Below, piece after piece: positions 42,387 to 50,284 of a stretch of DNA of 64,000 bases. This stretch comes from Bradyrhizobium tropiciagri (GTDB lineage: Bacteria; Pseudomonadota; Alphaproteobacteria; Rhizobiales; Xanthobacteraceae). The stretch's first letter is position 1. The number at the start of each line of letters is the position of its first letter. The stretch covers positions 992,001 through 1,056,000 of the forward strand of contig NZ_JAFCKF010000001.1 in the NCBI RefSeq assembly GCF_018130545.1, read 5' to 3'. Made by a program: the position numbers and the translations under genes. The notes beneath the pieces were generated by a model that ran no database searches, was not told where the DNA came from, and saw nothing but the letters and a program-made list of their open reading frames with translations.

Positions 42387-43514
42387 ATGGCGCTGATCAC
42401 CTATCTCACCACCATTCGCTTCGGCTTCGGCGAGGCGGACGCGCTCGGCGATGAGATCGCAGCGCTCGGTATCCGCCGGCCGATTGTCGTCACCGACCGC
42501 GGCATTGTCGCGGCAGGCCTGGCGGAGCGTGTGACCGCCCCGCTGGGCATTGCGCCGGTGGTCTTCGACGCGACGCCGCCGAATCCGACCGAGCGGGCGA
42601 CGCTGCAGGCGCTCGCGCGCTATCGCGAGGCCGGATGCGACGGAATCATCGCGCTCGGTGGCGGCTCGCCGATCGACCTCGCCAAGGCGGTGGCGCTGCT
42701 CGCCACCCATGCCGGCCCGCTGGCGCGATATGCCGCGATCGATGGCGGCGTCGCACGGATCACCGCCGCGGTCGCGCCGGTGATCGCGATTCCGACCACT
42801 TCCGGCACCGGAAGCGAGGTTGGCCGCGCTGCCCTCATCACGCTCGAGGACGGCCGCAAGGTTGGCCTGATCAGTCCGCATCTCATCCCGGCGCGGGCCA
42901 TCTGCGATCCGCTACTGACGCTCGACCTTCCACCGGCGTTGACGGCCGCGACCGGCATGGACGCACTGTCGCATTGCGTCGAGACCTATCTGTCGCCGCG
43001 CTTCAATCCACCGGCGGATGCGATCGCCCTTGATGGCGCGGCGCGCATCGTCGGCCATCTCAAACGGGCCGTGATGCGCGGTGATGACCGTGAGGCCCGC
43101 GCGGAATTGATGATGGGCGCGCTGCAGGGCGGCCTGTGCTTCCAGAAAGGCCTTGGCGCGGTGCACGGGCTGTCCCATGCGCTCGGCAGCCTTGCGTCGC
43201 CGAGCCTGCATCACGGCACGCTCAACGCCGTGCTGATGCCTGCGGTGATCCGTTACAATGCCCCGGCGATCGGCGACAAGCTGCCGCGGCTGAGGCAGGC
43301 GCTCGGCCTGCCCGCCGCCGCCGATGTCGCGGCGTTCTTCGATGCGCTCAATGCCGAACTCGGCCTGCCGCAGGGCTTGCGCGCGATGGGCGTGCCGGCA
43401 ACCGTGCTGGATGAGATGGCGGAGAAGGCCGCGAAAGATCACTCGACCGCGACCAATCCGCGTCCGGTGGATGCAGACGGCTATCGCGCCATCTTCCGCG
43501 CCGGCTGGGAGTGA
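42387..43514 (+). CDS. Iron-containing alcohol dehydrogenase
   Basis: A 375-residue group III Fe-ADH fold. NAD-binding residues lie in GCDGIIALGGGSPIDLAKAV (GGGS at about residues 92-95), followed by VIAIPTTSGTGSEVGRAALI. The metal ligands are in GMDALSHCVETYLSPRFNPP and GLGAVHGLSHALGSLASPSL (DxxxH and HxxxH, as in the family). Members reduce aldehydes or maleylacetate; the substrate is not deducible. It is the last gene of the XRE-cupin operon and converges with the Rieske gene across a short repeat. Confidence 0.87.
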   Translation: MALITYLTTIRFGFGEADALGDEIAALGIRRPIVVTDRGIVAAGLAERVTAPLGIAPVVFDATPPNPTERATLQALARYREAGCDGIIALGGGSPIDLAKAVALLATHAGPLARYAAIDGGVARITAAVAPVIAIPTTSGTGSEVGRAALITLEDGRKVGLISPHLIPARAICDPLLTLDLPPALTAATGMDALSHCVETYLSPRFNPPADAIALDGAARIVGHLKRAVMRGDDREARAELMMGALQGGLCFQKGLGAVHGLSHALGSLASPSLHHGTLNAVLMPAVIRYNAPAIGDKLPRLRQALGLPAAADVAAFFDALNAELGLPQGLRAMGVPATVLDEMAEKAAKDHSTATNPRPVDADGYRAIFRAGWE

Positions 43515-43538
43515 GCGGCCGGGTCGATACCATTATTC

Positions 43539-43578
43539 CGTCATTCCGGGGCCCGCGCAGCGAGAGCCCGGAATGACG
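43539..43578. repeat. Palindromic repeat CGTCATTCCGGG...CCCGGAATGACG
   Basis: This is the second copy of the element at 11343-11383, with identical 12-base ends. It lies between the convergent Fe-ADH and Rieske genes, where it may end both transcripts. Confidence 0.78.
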
Positions 43579-43583
43579 AGCGG

Positions 43584-43997
43584 CTACAACTCCACCACCA
43601 CGTAATCGCTCTCCACCGCGACCTTGATGGTCTCGGCGACATACGGCCCCTTCACCACATTGGTGCCCGGCTCGACGCTGACCGGATAGGCGCGCACGCG
43701 GAAGCGGCGCGGGTCGCAATAGGACTGGCCGGTGCGGATGTCGAACTCCCAGCCGTGCCAGGGGCAGCGCAGGATCTCGCCGAGCTTGGTGTATTCGATC
43801 TCGCCGGGGTCCGACGACGAGGCGAGCCCGATCAGCGGCCCCTCGCACAGCGCCGCGCCCTGATGCGGGCAGCGGTTCAACAGACCGAAGAACTCGCCCT
43901 TGACGTTGAAGATCGCGATCGGCCGCCCGTCGATCTCGAGGAATTTTCGCGACCCCGGCGGCAACTCATCCACCGGAGCGATCACATGGCGCGCCAT
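43584..43997 (-). CDS. Rieske 2Fe-2S ferredoxin-type protein
   Basis: A 137-residue single-domain Rieske protein. The cluster ligands are CPHQGAALCEG (Cys and His, about residues 43-46) and CPWHGWEFDIRTG (about 78-82). It has no membrane anchor, so it is a soluble ferredoxin, probably feeding electrons to a mono- or dioxygenase not present here. The stop of the upstream amidohydrolase is adjacent to its start (no gap), so the genes are one operon. It could alternatively act as a domain for a nitrite-reductase-small-subunit-like enzyme. Confidence 0.86.
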   Translation of the reverse strand: MARHVIAPVDELPPGSRKFLEIDGRPIAIFNVKGEFFGLLNRCPHQGAALCEGPLIGLASSSDPGEIEYTKLGEILRCPWHGWEFDIRTGQSYCDPRRFRVRAYPVSVEPGTNVVKGPYVAETIKVAVESDYVVVEL

Positions 43998-45107
43998 CTA
44001 GGAGATACCGTAGAGCTGCTTGGCATTGTCTAGATAGAACGCCTGGCGATTGGCGTCGCTGACGCCGGCCGGCAGCACGCGCGACGGCTCGTCATAGTCC
44101 CAATGCGGATAGTCGGTCGCGAACAGCAGCTTGTCCCAGCCGATCCATTCGATGGTCTGGAATAGATGGTCGCGGCTCTCCGGATCCTCCATCGGCTGCG
44201 TCGTCCACCAGATGTGGTCGCGGATGTACTCCGACGGTTTGCGCTTCAGATACGGCACCTCGGCGTGCAGCCGTGTAAACACCTTGTCGAGCCGCCACGC
44301 CAGCGACGGCGCCCAGCCGAAGCCCGCCTCGACCATCACCATCTTCAGTTTCGGGAAGCGTTCGAACACGCCTTCGAGCACAAGGCTCGCCAGCGCGGTC
44401 TGCTGGCACTGCGAATGGCCGACCATCTCTTCGATGTAATGGCTCGGCCAGCCCGACGCGGTGATCGGGTTACCGCCGAAGCCGAAGGCGTGCACGCCGA
44501 TCGGAAGTCCGACCTCCTGCGCCGCCTCATAGATCGGCCAGTAACGGCGCTGGCCGAGCGGCTCGACATTACGGCTCAACAGCAGCACCTGGACAAAGCT
44601 CCTGTCGCCCGCACGCTTGCGGATTTCCGCCGCGGCCGACACACCGTCCTCATTGGCGACGACGACCGAGCCTTTCAGCCGCGAATCCTTGCTGGTCCAT
44701 TTCTCGATCTGCCAATCGTTGATCGCCGAGCAGACAGCACCGGCGAGGTCCTGATTGCGCAAGCCCTGCCCGGTGGCGAGCGGGTTGAGCACGCCGAGCG
44801 CGACATTGTTCGGATCGAGATGCTGCTTCTGCATGAAGGACAGCGACGAGCCCTGCGGGCCGCCTTCCGGCGGATAGGCATCGCGGCGCGACGCGTTGGG
44901 CTGCGCCTTCGGATAGGGCGGGCCTTCCATCATGCCCTGATAGGCTTGGATGCCGAAGGTCTCGAGATGCGCGTGCCAGCGCTTGGCGAGATAGGGATAC
45001 AGCTCGTCCTTGGTCGCACGTGCCGGATGGATATCGCAATCGGCGATCGCGGTCTTGATGCTGGTTGACGATGCCGCTTCCGGGCGTTCACGAATCTGCA
45101 CGTTCAT
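43998..45107 (-). CDS. Amidohydrolase family 2 protein (ACMSD/decarboxylase-like)
   Basis: A 369-residue TIM-barrel metal-dependent hydrolase. N-terminal KTAIADCDIHPARATKDELY gives the D-x-H metal motif, PIGVHAFGFGGNPITASGWP a second His, MVMVEAGFGWAPSLAWRLDK the next conserved strand and LLFATDYPHWDYDEPSRVL the catalytic Asp. This is the family of 2-amino-3-carboxymuconate semialdehyde decarboxylase and related aromatic decarboxylases; here the reaction is unknown. It overlaps the second amidohydrolase gene by 4 bases and is followed by the Rieske gene. Confidence 0.86.
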   Translation of the reverse strand: MNVQIRERPEAASSTSIKTAIADCDIHPARATKDELYPYLAKRWHAHLETFGIQAYQGMMEGPPYPKAQPNASRRDAYPPEGGPQGSSLSFMQKQHLDPNNVALGVLNPLATGQGLRNQDLAGAVCSAINDWQIEKWTSKDSRLKGSVVVANEDGVSAAAEIRKRAGDRSFVQVLLLSRNVEPLGQRRYWPIYEAAQEVGLPIGVHAFGFGGNPITASGWPSHYIEEMVGHSQCQQTALASLVLEGVFERFPKLKMVMVEAGFGWAPSLAWRLDKVFTRLHAEVPYLKRKPSEYIRDHIWWTTQPMEDPESRDHLFQTIEWIGWDKLLFATDYPHWDYDEPSRVLPAGVSDANRQAFYLDNAKQLYGIS

Positions 45108-46180
45108 CGCGTCGTCTCCTTCAACTTGAGGCGCGGATAGGTCGCATGCGGATTGTCGATCATGATCTTGCGGACCAGAGCCTGCGACAATCCCTGCGGC
45201 AGCACCTCGTCACCGTCGAACTGCCAGTGCGGATAGTCTGACGAGAATAGGATCAATTCGTCCGACTGCATATGGTCGAACAGCCGGTTCAGCGTGTCTC
45301 CTTCCGGCGGCGCGTCGACCGGCTGCAGCGAAAAGCGGATGTTGCTCCGCACAATTTCCAGCGGCGCGCGATCGACCCACGGCGTCTCCATGCGTATGCC
45401 GCGCCAGAACTTGTGCAGCCGCCACAGGAACGGCGGCAGCCAGGTGAAGCCGGACTCCAGCATCACCATCTTCAGGTTCGGATGGCGGGCGAACACGCCC
45501 TCGACAATCAGGCTGGTGAGCTGGGTCTGGAACGCCTGCGCCTGCGCGACATAGTCCTCGATGTGATAAGAACCCCAGCCGACCGAGCTCGGCGGGTTGT
45601 GATAGGCGCTGCCGGCATGAATGCCGATCGGCAGGCCGAGCCGTTCCGCCGCGGCATAGATCGGCCAGTAGTGCCGCTTGCCGAGCGGCATGTCGCCCAT
45701 GACAAGCATCAGCACCTGCACGAAGCGCTTGTCCTGCGCGCAGCGCTCGATCTCGGCGACCGCCTTCTCGATGCTCTGCACCGGGATCACGATCGAGCCG
45801 CGCAGGCGATCGTCCCTGTCGAGCCATTCCTTGACCAGCCAGTCGTTCAGCGCGCGGCAGAAGGCGTCGGCCATGTCCTCGGAGAACACCATCTGCACGC
45901 CGTAGAGCGGATTGCAGATGCCGTACGCTGCGCCGAACCGATCGAGCGCCTGGCTTTGCATGTCGGCGAGACTCGAGCCCGGCTTGCCCTGCGCGGGCCG
46001 CCAGTCCGGCCGCGACGAGATCGGCGAATTGGTTGGGTAGGATTGCGAGATCAGGTCGGTCATGCCGCGCGTCGTCACCTGGTCGCGCCAGTAGTCGTTC
46101 ATATACGGCAGCAGGCTGGTGAGGTGAGGCACGGCGGGATGCAGGTCGCAATCCACACCGCCCGCGATCGGCGACGTCAT
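45104..46180 (-). CDS. Amidohydrolase family 2 protein (paralogue)
   Basis: A 358-residue relative of the preceding protein, with VDCDLHPAVPHLTSLLPYMN at the N-terminus (DxH), KRHYWPIYAAAERLGLPIGI, MVMLESGFTWLPPFLWRLHK and LILFSSDYPHWQFDGDEVLP. The two paralogues may form a heteromeric enzyme, because they overlap by 4 bases and are transcribed together. The ATG at 46180 is preferred to an earlier start 64 codons upstream, which would add non-conserved sequence. Confidence 0.86.
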   Translation of the reverse strand: MTSPIAGGVDCDLHPAVPHLTSLLPYMNDYWRDQVTTRGMTDLISQSYPTNSPISSRPDWRPAQGKPGSSLADMQSQALDRFGAAYGICNPLYGVQMVFSEDMADAFCRALNDWLVKEWLDRDDRLRGSIVIPVQSIEKAVAEIERCAQDKRFVQVLMLVMGDMPLGKRHYWPIYAAAERLGLPIGIHAGSAYHNPPSSVGWGSYHIEDYVAQAQAFQTQLTSLIVEGVFARHPNLKMVMLESGFTWLPPFLWRLHKFWRGIRMETPWVDRAPLEIVRSNIRFSLQPVDAPPEGDTLNRLFDHMQSDELILFSSDYPHWQFDGDEVLPQGLSQALVRKIMIDNPHATYPRLKLKETTR

Positions 46181-46362
46181 AAGATTTCCTCGCGAGTTTC
46201 CTCCGCGCGCGCTCGCGACAATCTGCCGGGCGGCGCTTGGTTCTTGTCCGGCATTCAAGCAGCCTGGGCCGCGCTTCGCAACTCGGCAGAAGCCAATGTG
46301 GTGTGCTAGGAAGGCAGAACGCCCCACGGGATTTTCATGGCAGATAACGAGAAAGAGCGCCG

Positions 46363-46845
46363 ATGAACGCACTCACATCCATCGCCGAACAGGTCGCCGC
46401 AAAACTGATCGCCAATAAGCAGACCATTGCGGTCGCCGAATCGTCAACCGGCGGACTGATCTCGGCATCACTGCTGGCCGTGCCCGGCGCATCGGCCTAT
46501 TTCCTCGGCGGCGGCGTGATCTACACCCGCGATGCACGGCGCGCGCTGATGGATATTTCCGACGACGCCATGCGCGGCTTCCGTTCGTCGTCGGAACCCT
46601 ACGCACAGCTGCTGGCGCGGCAGATCCGCGCGCGCCTTTCGACCGACTGGGGATTGTCGGAAACCGGAGCCGCCGGCCCGACCGGCAACCGCTACGGCGA
46701 CGCCGCCGGCCACAGCTGCATGGCGGTCGAAGGTCCCCAGCAACAAGTGATCACGCTCGAGACCGCCAGCAGTGATCGACAGGCTAACATGCAGGCGTTC
46801 GCAAAGGCGGCGCTGGAACTGTTGCTGAAGAATTTGGCGCGGTAA
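46363..46845 (+). CDS. CinA C-terminal domain protein (nicotinamide-nucleotide amidase-type)
   Basis: A 160-residue single-domain CinA (PncC-type) protein. The signature is IAVAESSTGGLISASLLAVP (catalytic Ser-Ser-Thr-Gly-Gly region, about residues 23-42) and GLSETGAAGPTGNRYGDAAG (about 100-120). PncC enzymes deamidate nicotinamide mononucleotide in pyridine nucleotide recycling; members with this divergent loop have not all been shown to do so. The start ATG at 46363 is divergent from the amidohydrolase operon. Confidence 0.85.
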   Translation: MNALTSIAEQVAAKLIANKQTIAVAESSTGGLISASLLAVPGASAYFLGGGVIYTRDARRALMDISDDAMRGFRSSSEPYAQLLARQIRARLSTDWGLSETGAAGPTGNRYGDAAGHSCMAVEGPQQQVITLETASSDRQANMQAFAKAALELLLKNLAR

Positions 46846-47131
46846 TTCGATAGCCATCGTCCCAGCCAGGCGAGGCGCGGCCCGGATCCATCACCGCAAC
46901 TGCCGGCGACGCCGCGATGGCTGTACCAACCAGCTCACCAATTGGAGCGGCGCCACCACTCCGGAATATTCGCCGATCGAGCCTGCGACATCGTGCCCAG
47001 AGTTTGCAAGCAAGAGGGCTTCGTAGACAACACCGCTTGCGGGATCGCTATATTCGGCCGCGCCGGTCGCCCCATTGACGCGGCGCGGCCAGCTTGCCAT
47101 GTAGGTCAACCCGGACATCCTAGGGTGGTCA
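46846..47131. other. Upstream region of the retron cassette
   Basis: These 286 bases precede the WGR/ARM gene. They include a fragment related to the GTCCCGGCC-type repeat near 46860-46900 and otherwise unremarkable sequence. No strong -35/-10 pair is visible. An open frame on the minus strand (46891-47184) shows no recognisable domain and overlaps the start of the ARM gene, so I do not call it. Confidence 0.4.
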
Positions 47132-48961
47132 ATGCAAGTCGTTCGTTCCGTTCGCCTCTGGATGAAGGAGGGCAGATCCGACAAGCTCTATGAAGTCGAT
47201 CTGGTCGATCTGGAACGCGCAGATAACGACGCACGGTATCTCGTCAATTTTAGATACGGCCGTCGCGGCACCTCGTTGAGGGACGGAACCAAGACTCCAT
47301 CGCCGGTCACCCGCCCGAACGCCGAGAAGCTGTTCGATAGTGTCGTGGTGTCCAAGATCAACGATGGCTATCGCCGCATCGACGGCGACGCGCCTCCGCA
47401 GCCGCTTCGCGATCTCGATGCCGAGGGACGCGATGCGGAAATGCTGAGGAAGCTCGCGCTCTGTGCGCGAAGCGCGTGGCCCGAAAAGGATCGCGACCGC
47501 CTGTTCTGGCGCCTCGGCGTGATCCGCCTGGCCGCCGCCTATCCTCAGCTCGCCGTCTTCGCCGAGAAGATGGGCGCGGCAAATGTGAGTTACAGCCTCG
47601 TCTATGCGCTGGCGCGCTGTGGCGGTGCGGACGCCGCCGATCTGCTGCGCGACAGCGCCGACCATAATGTCAGTCTTGTGACACGTGACTATGCTGCCTA
47701 CGCACTCGCCAGTGACCTGATGGGTGCGCGGCGGCTGCCGCCGCGCCTGTCACTGCCGCGATCGACGGACGCTGCCGTGACCCGCGACATCGAGATGGCG
47801 CTGGCCAACGGCAATGGCGCAGGCTTGACGCAGGCCCTGCTCGCGGCGAACTCGACGCATCCAGGCTTCACCAATCAGTTCGTCGTTGCTCTCGCCCACC
47901 ATGCGCTCGCGGACGGCGCCGCGCGCAAGACCCTGCTCGCGGCCGTGCACGCGATGAGCCCACGCCCACCCTACGTGCAGGTGCTGCGGCGCCTGTTCAA
48001 GTATGCCGATCTCACCGACGACGGCCCGCTGTTCGCCGCAACCGCGCGACAGTTCGAGCTGGCGACGCCGATGTATTATCGTGGCCGGGTCTACAATGAC
48101 CGCGTCTGGTTGCCCGGCTCGCGCCAGCCGCTGAAGCTCAGCGAGGAGCGGCAGAGCGCGGCTCCACGCCTCGCGCTGTCCGACCAGACCCTGCTCTACT
48201 TCAAACGGCGCGCCTGGCGCATGCTGCGCAAGCGCGCCGAGCTCGGACAGGACGCCTTCACGGCGATGGCCAGCGAGCTCCTCCTCGTCTTCACCGACGC
48301 CGACGGCATCAAGCCGGCGACGTGGACCGAGCATATCCGCATCGACGGCAGCTACCGTGCCGTCCCCCATACCACAGAGACGCTGAGCCGGGTTTGGAGC
48401 GTCAGCCACCTGCTGCATGCCACGGCCGCGGCCAGCCGATTCAATGACAAGGGGCTGACCCATCGTTATGTCGGCCCGCGGGCGGCTGCGCAGCGGGAAG
48501 AGGCCTTCCCGGCGCTGTGGGATGCCCAGCCGGAGCGGCTGCTGCGCATTGCGGCCTTCGCGCGCAATCACGCGGCGGCGCGGTTCGCGGCAGAAGCATT
48601 GCGGCAAGGGCCGTCACGCCCCGATGCGATGGACGTGGCCGCGATCGGTGGCCTGCTGGCCTCCCCGTATTCGGAGGTCACCTCGCTCGCAACCGACATC
48701 GCGCGGCGCTTGATCGATGCCGGCCGTGCCGATGCGACCTTGATCGCCGCGCTGCTCGAGGCGAGTGCGCCGGACAATCGCGATCTCGCCATCCGCGCCA
48801 TCGACGACCGCGCCGACTGGCCGTGGGCGGATCCCGGCCTTGCGCGCGCGGTGCTGACGAGCCCGCATGACCACGTGCAGCGCCGCGCGCGCGGCTGGCT
48901 GCGCGACCGCGCATCCTCACGGGACCAGCGCGCCCGCGCGACGGAAGCGTTCGCGGCCTAG
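47132..48961 (+). CDS. Retron ARM/HEAT-repeat protein with N-terminal WGR domain (first part, ends at amber)
   Basis: This is the 5 prime part (609 residues) of a 1050-codon open frame 47132-50284 interrupted by one in-frame TAG at 48959-48961. The WGR domain occupies residues 1-85 (VRSVRLWMKEGRSDKLYEVD, then YLVNFRYGRRGTSLRDG). An all-alpha repeat region of HEAT/ARM character follows (AYALARCGGADAADLLRDSA; SDLMGARRLPPRLSLPRSTD; VALAHHALADGAARKTLLAA). WGR domains bind nucleic acid in PARP-like proteins. It is the effector of the type XIII-like retron: an ARM protein, a WH-SWIM protein and the RT are encoded in order. If TAG arose from CAG, one transition would restore the full protein. Confidence 0.78.
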   Translation: MQVVRSVRLWMKEGRSDKLYEVDLVDLERADNDARYLVNFRYGRRGTSLRDGTKTPSPVTRPNAEKLFDSVVVSKINDGYRRIDGDAPPQPLRDLDAEGRDAEMLRKLALCARSAWPEKDRDRLFWRLGVIRLAAAYPQLAVFAEKMGAANVSYSLVYALARCGGADAADLLRDSADHNVSLVTRDYAAYALASDLMGARRLPPRLSLPRSTDAAVTRDIEMALANGNGAGLTQALLAANSTHPGFTNQFVVALAHHALADGAARKTLLAAVHAMSPRPPYVQVLRRLFKYADLTDDGPLFAATARQFELATPMYYRGRVYNDRVWLPGSRQPLKLSEERQSAAPRLALSDQTLLYFKRRAWRMLRKRAELGQDAFTAMASELLLVFTDADGIKPATWTEHIRIDGSYRAVPHTTETLSRVWSVSHLLHATAAASRFNDKGLTHRYVGPRAAAQREEAFPALWDAQPERLLRIAAFARNHAAARFAAEALRQGPSRPDAMDVAAIGGLLASPYSEVTSLATDIARRLIDAGRADATLIAALLEASAPDNRDLAIRAIDDRADWPWADPGLARAVLTSPHDHVQRRARGWLRDRASSRDQRARATEAFAA

Positions 48962-48970
48962 CTCGCGCAG

Positions 48971-50284
48971 TTGCCGTCCGCACTCGACGACGCACAACGC
49001 ACCGGCCTTGCCGCGGCCCTCGCGCTGCTGCCGGAGCTCTGGCCCGATCACGACTGTCCGCTGCAGCCGGAGGTGATCGAAAGCCTGACCGGCCATGCCA
49101 GCCCCAGCGTTCAGGCGGCGAGCATCCAGCTCATCGCCGTGACCCCGACGCGGCCAAGCGACCTGCCGGCCGCATTCTGGCAGGCGATCCTGCGGGCCGA
49201 TGCGCCGGAAATCCGGATCGCCTCGATGAGGATGCTGGCGCGGCTCGAGGACGCCGCGCTCGCCGATCATCGCGACAGCATCGTGCTTGCAGCCACCGGC
49301 GCCCATGCCGGTCTGCGCGCGGCAGCGCGGCCGCTGGTCACTCGCCTCGCGGCGAGCGATGAGGCTTTCGCCATCCGGTTGCGCGACATGCTGATGGCCG
49401 GCTTCTTCCGCACCGAGCCGGTCGAAGGTCACGCCGCCGACATGGTCGCGCTGTTCGCGGAAGCCCTGCCGCAATCGGCGGCCGCGATCGACGACGGCAC
49501 GTTGTGGCGCTTGCTGCAGGCACGCGCCACCGGAGCCCGCATGCTGGGGGCAAAGCTGCTGGAGAGCCGCGACGCGTCGCACTTCTCCGTCCGCCAGCTC
49601 GCGCGTCTCGGCAACCATTCGTTCGCCACTGTCCGGCGCTTCGCGCTTCATGCGTTTGCGACCGATGAGGCCCGCTTCCGTGCCGATCCGCAGAATGCCG
49701 TGCTGCTGGTCGAGAGCGAGTGGGACGATGTCCGGACGATCGCTGTGAACCGCCTCACCGCATGGCCCAGCGATGCGCTGCCAGCCCCGGCCCTGGCTGT
49801 GATGGCGGACTCAACCGTGCCGGCTGTGCAGGACGGCGCCCGCCTGCTGCTGCGGCGCAGCCTTGCCGATGGCGATATCGCCGAGGTGCTGGGACGCGTG
49901 CTGGAACACCCCTCGGGCAGCTTCCATCTCTTTGTCACCGAGCTGATAACTGGCGGTTCGCTGGCCGATCCGGCGATCTTCGCCAAGTTCCTCACCCAGG
50001 CCCGCATCATCCTGATGCAGATCAACCGCGGGCGCATAGCCAAGGACCGCATCTTCACGGCGCTGCGCAACGAGGCGCTGGCACAGCGCCACCGCGCCGA
50101 GCCCATCGCGCAGTTGCTGTACGACTTCACCCTCAGCGTGACGCTTCGCGACAAGGCACCGGCGCTAATGATCCTGCGCGATATCGCCCATGCCTGGCCG
50201 GATCTGCCGCTCAACTTCACCGTGGCCCGCGCCGGGCGCACGCCGTCGGACGCCGGCTCACAGACCAGCGGAAGCGCTGCATGA
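48971..50284 (+). CDS. Retron ARM/HEAT-repeat protein, C-terminal part after amber codon
   Basis: A 437-codon frame in the same reading frame as 47132-48961, continuing its all-helical HEAT-like repeats (SLTGHASPSVQAASIQLIAV, IASMRMLARLEDAALADHRD, RLLLRRSLADGDIAEVLGRV). The first in-frame start is a TTG at 48971 with no clear Shine-Dalgarno nearby, so separate synthesis is doubtful. Readthrough, re-initiation, a sequencing error or a nonsense mutation are possible. The reading frame is intact from the TAG to the stop at 50284, where TGA overlaps the SWIM gene ATG (ATGA). No frameshift or other decay is seen, which suggests a recent lesion or an error. Confidence 0.7.
   Translation: MPSALDDAQRTGLAAALALLPELWPDHDCPLQPEVIESLTGHASPSVQAASIQLIAVTPTRPSDLPAAFWQAILRADAPEIRIASMRMLARLEDAALADHRDSIVLAATGAHAGLRAAARPLVTRLAASDEAFAIRLRDMLMAGFFRTEPVEGHAADMVALFAEALPQSAAAIDDGTLWRLLQARATGARMLGAKLLESRDASHFSVRQLARLGNHSFATVRRFALHAFATDEARFRADPQNAVLLVESEWDDVRTIAVNRLTAWPSDALPAPALAVMADSTVPAVQDGARLLLRRSLADGDIAEVLGRVLEHPSGSFHLFVTELITGGSLADPAIFAKFLTQARIILMQINRGRIAKDRIFTALRNEALAQRHRAEPIAQLLYDFTLSVTLRDKAPALMILRDIAHAWPDLPLNFTVARAGRTPSDAGSQTSGSAA

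Noticed and set aside
46891-47184. Minus-strand 97-codon open frame upstream of the retron
   Set aside because: No recognised domain, overlaps the ARM gene start, and has no ribosome-binding site in a good position.
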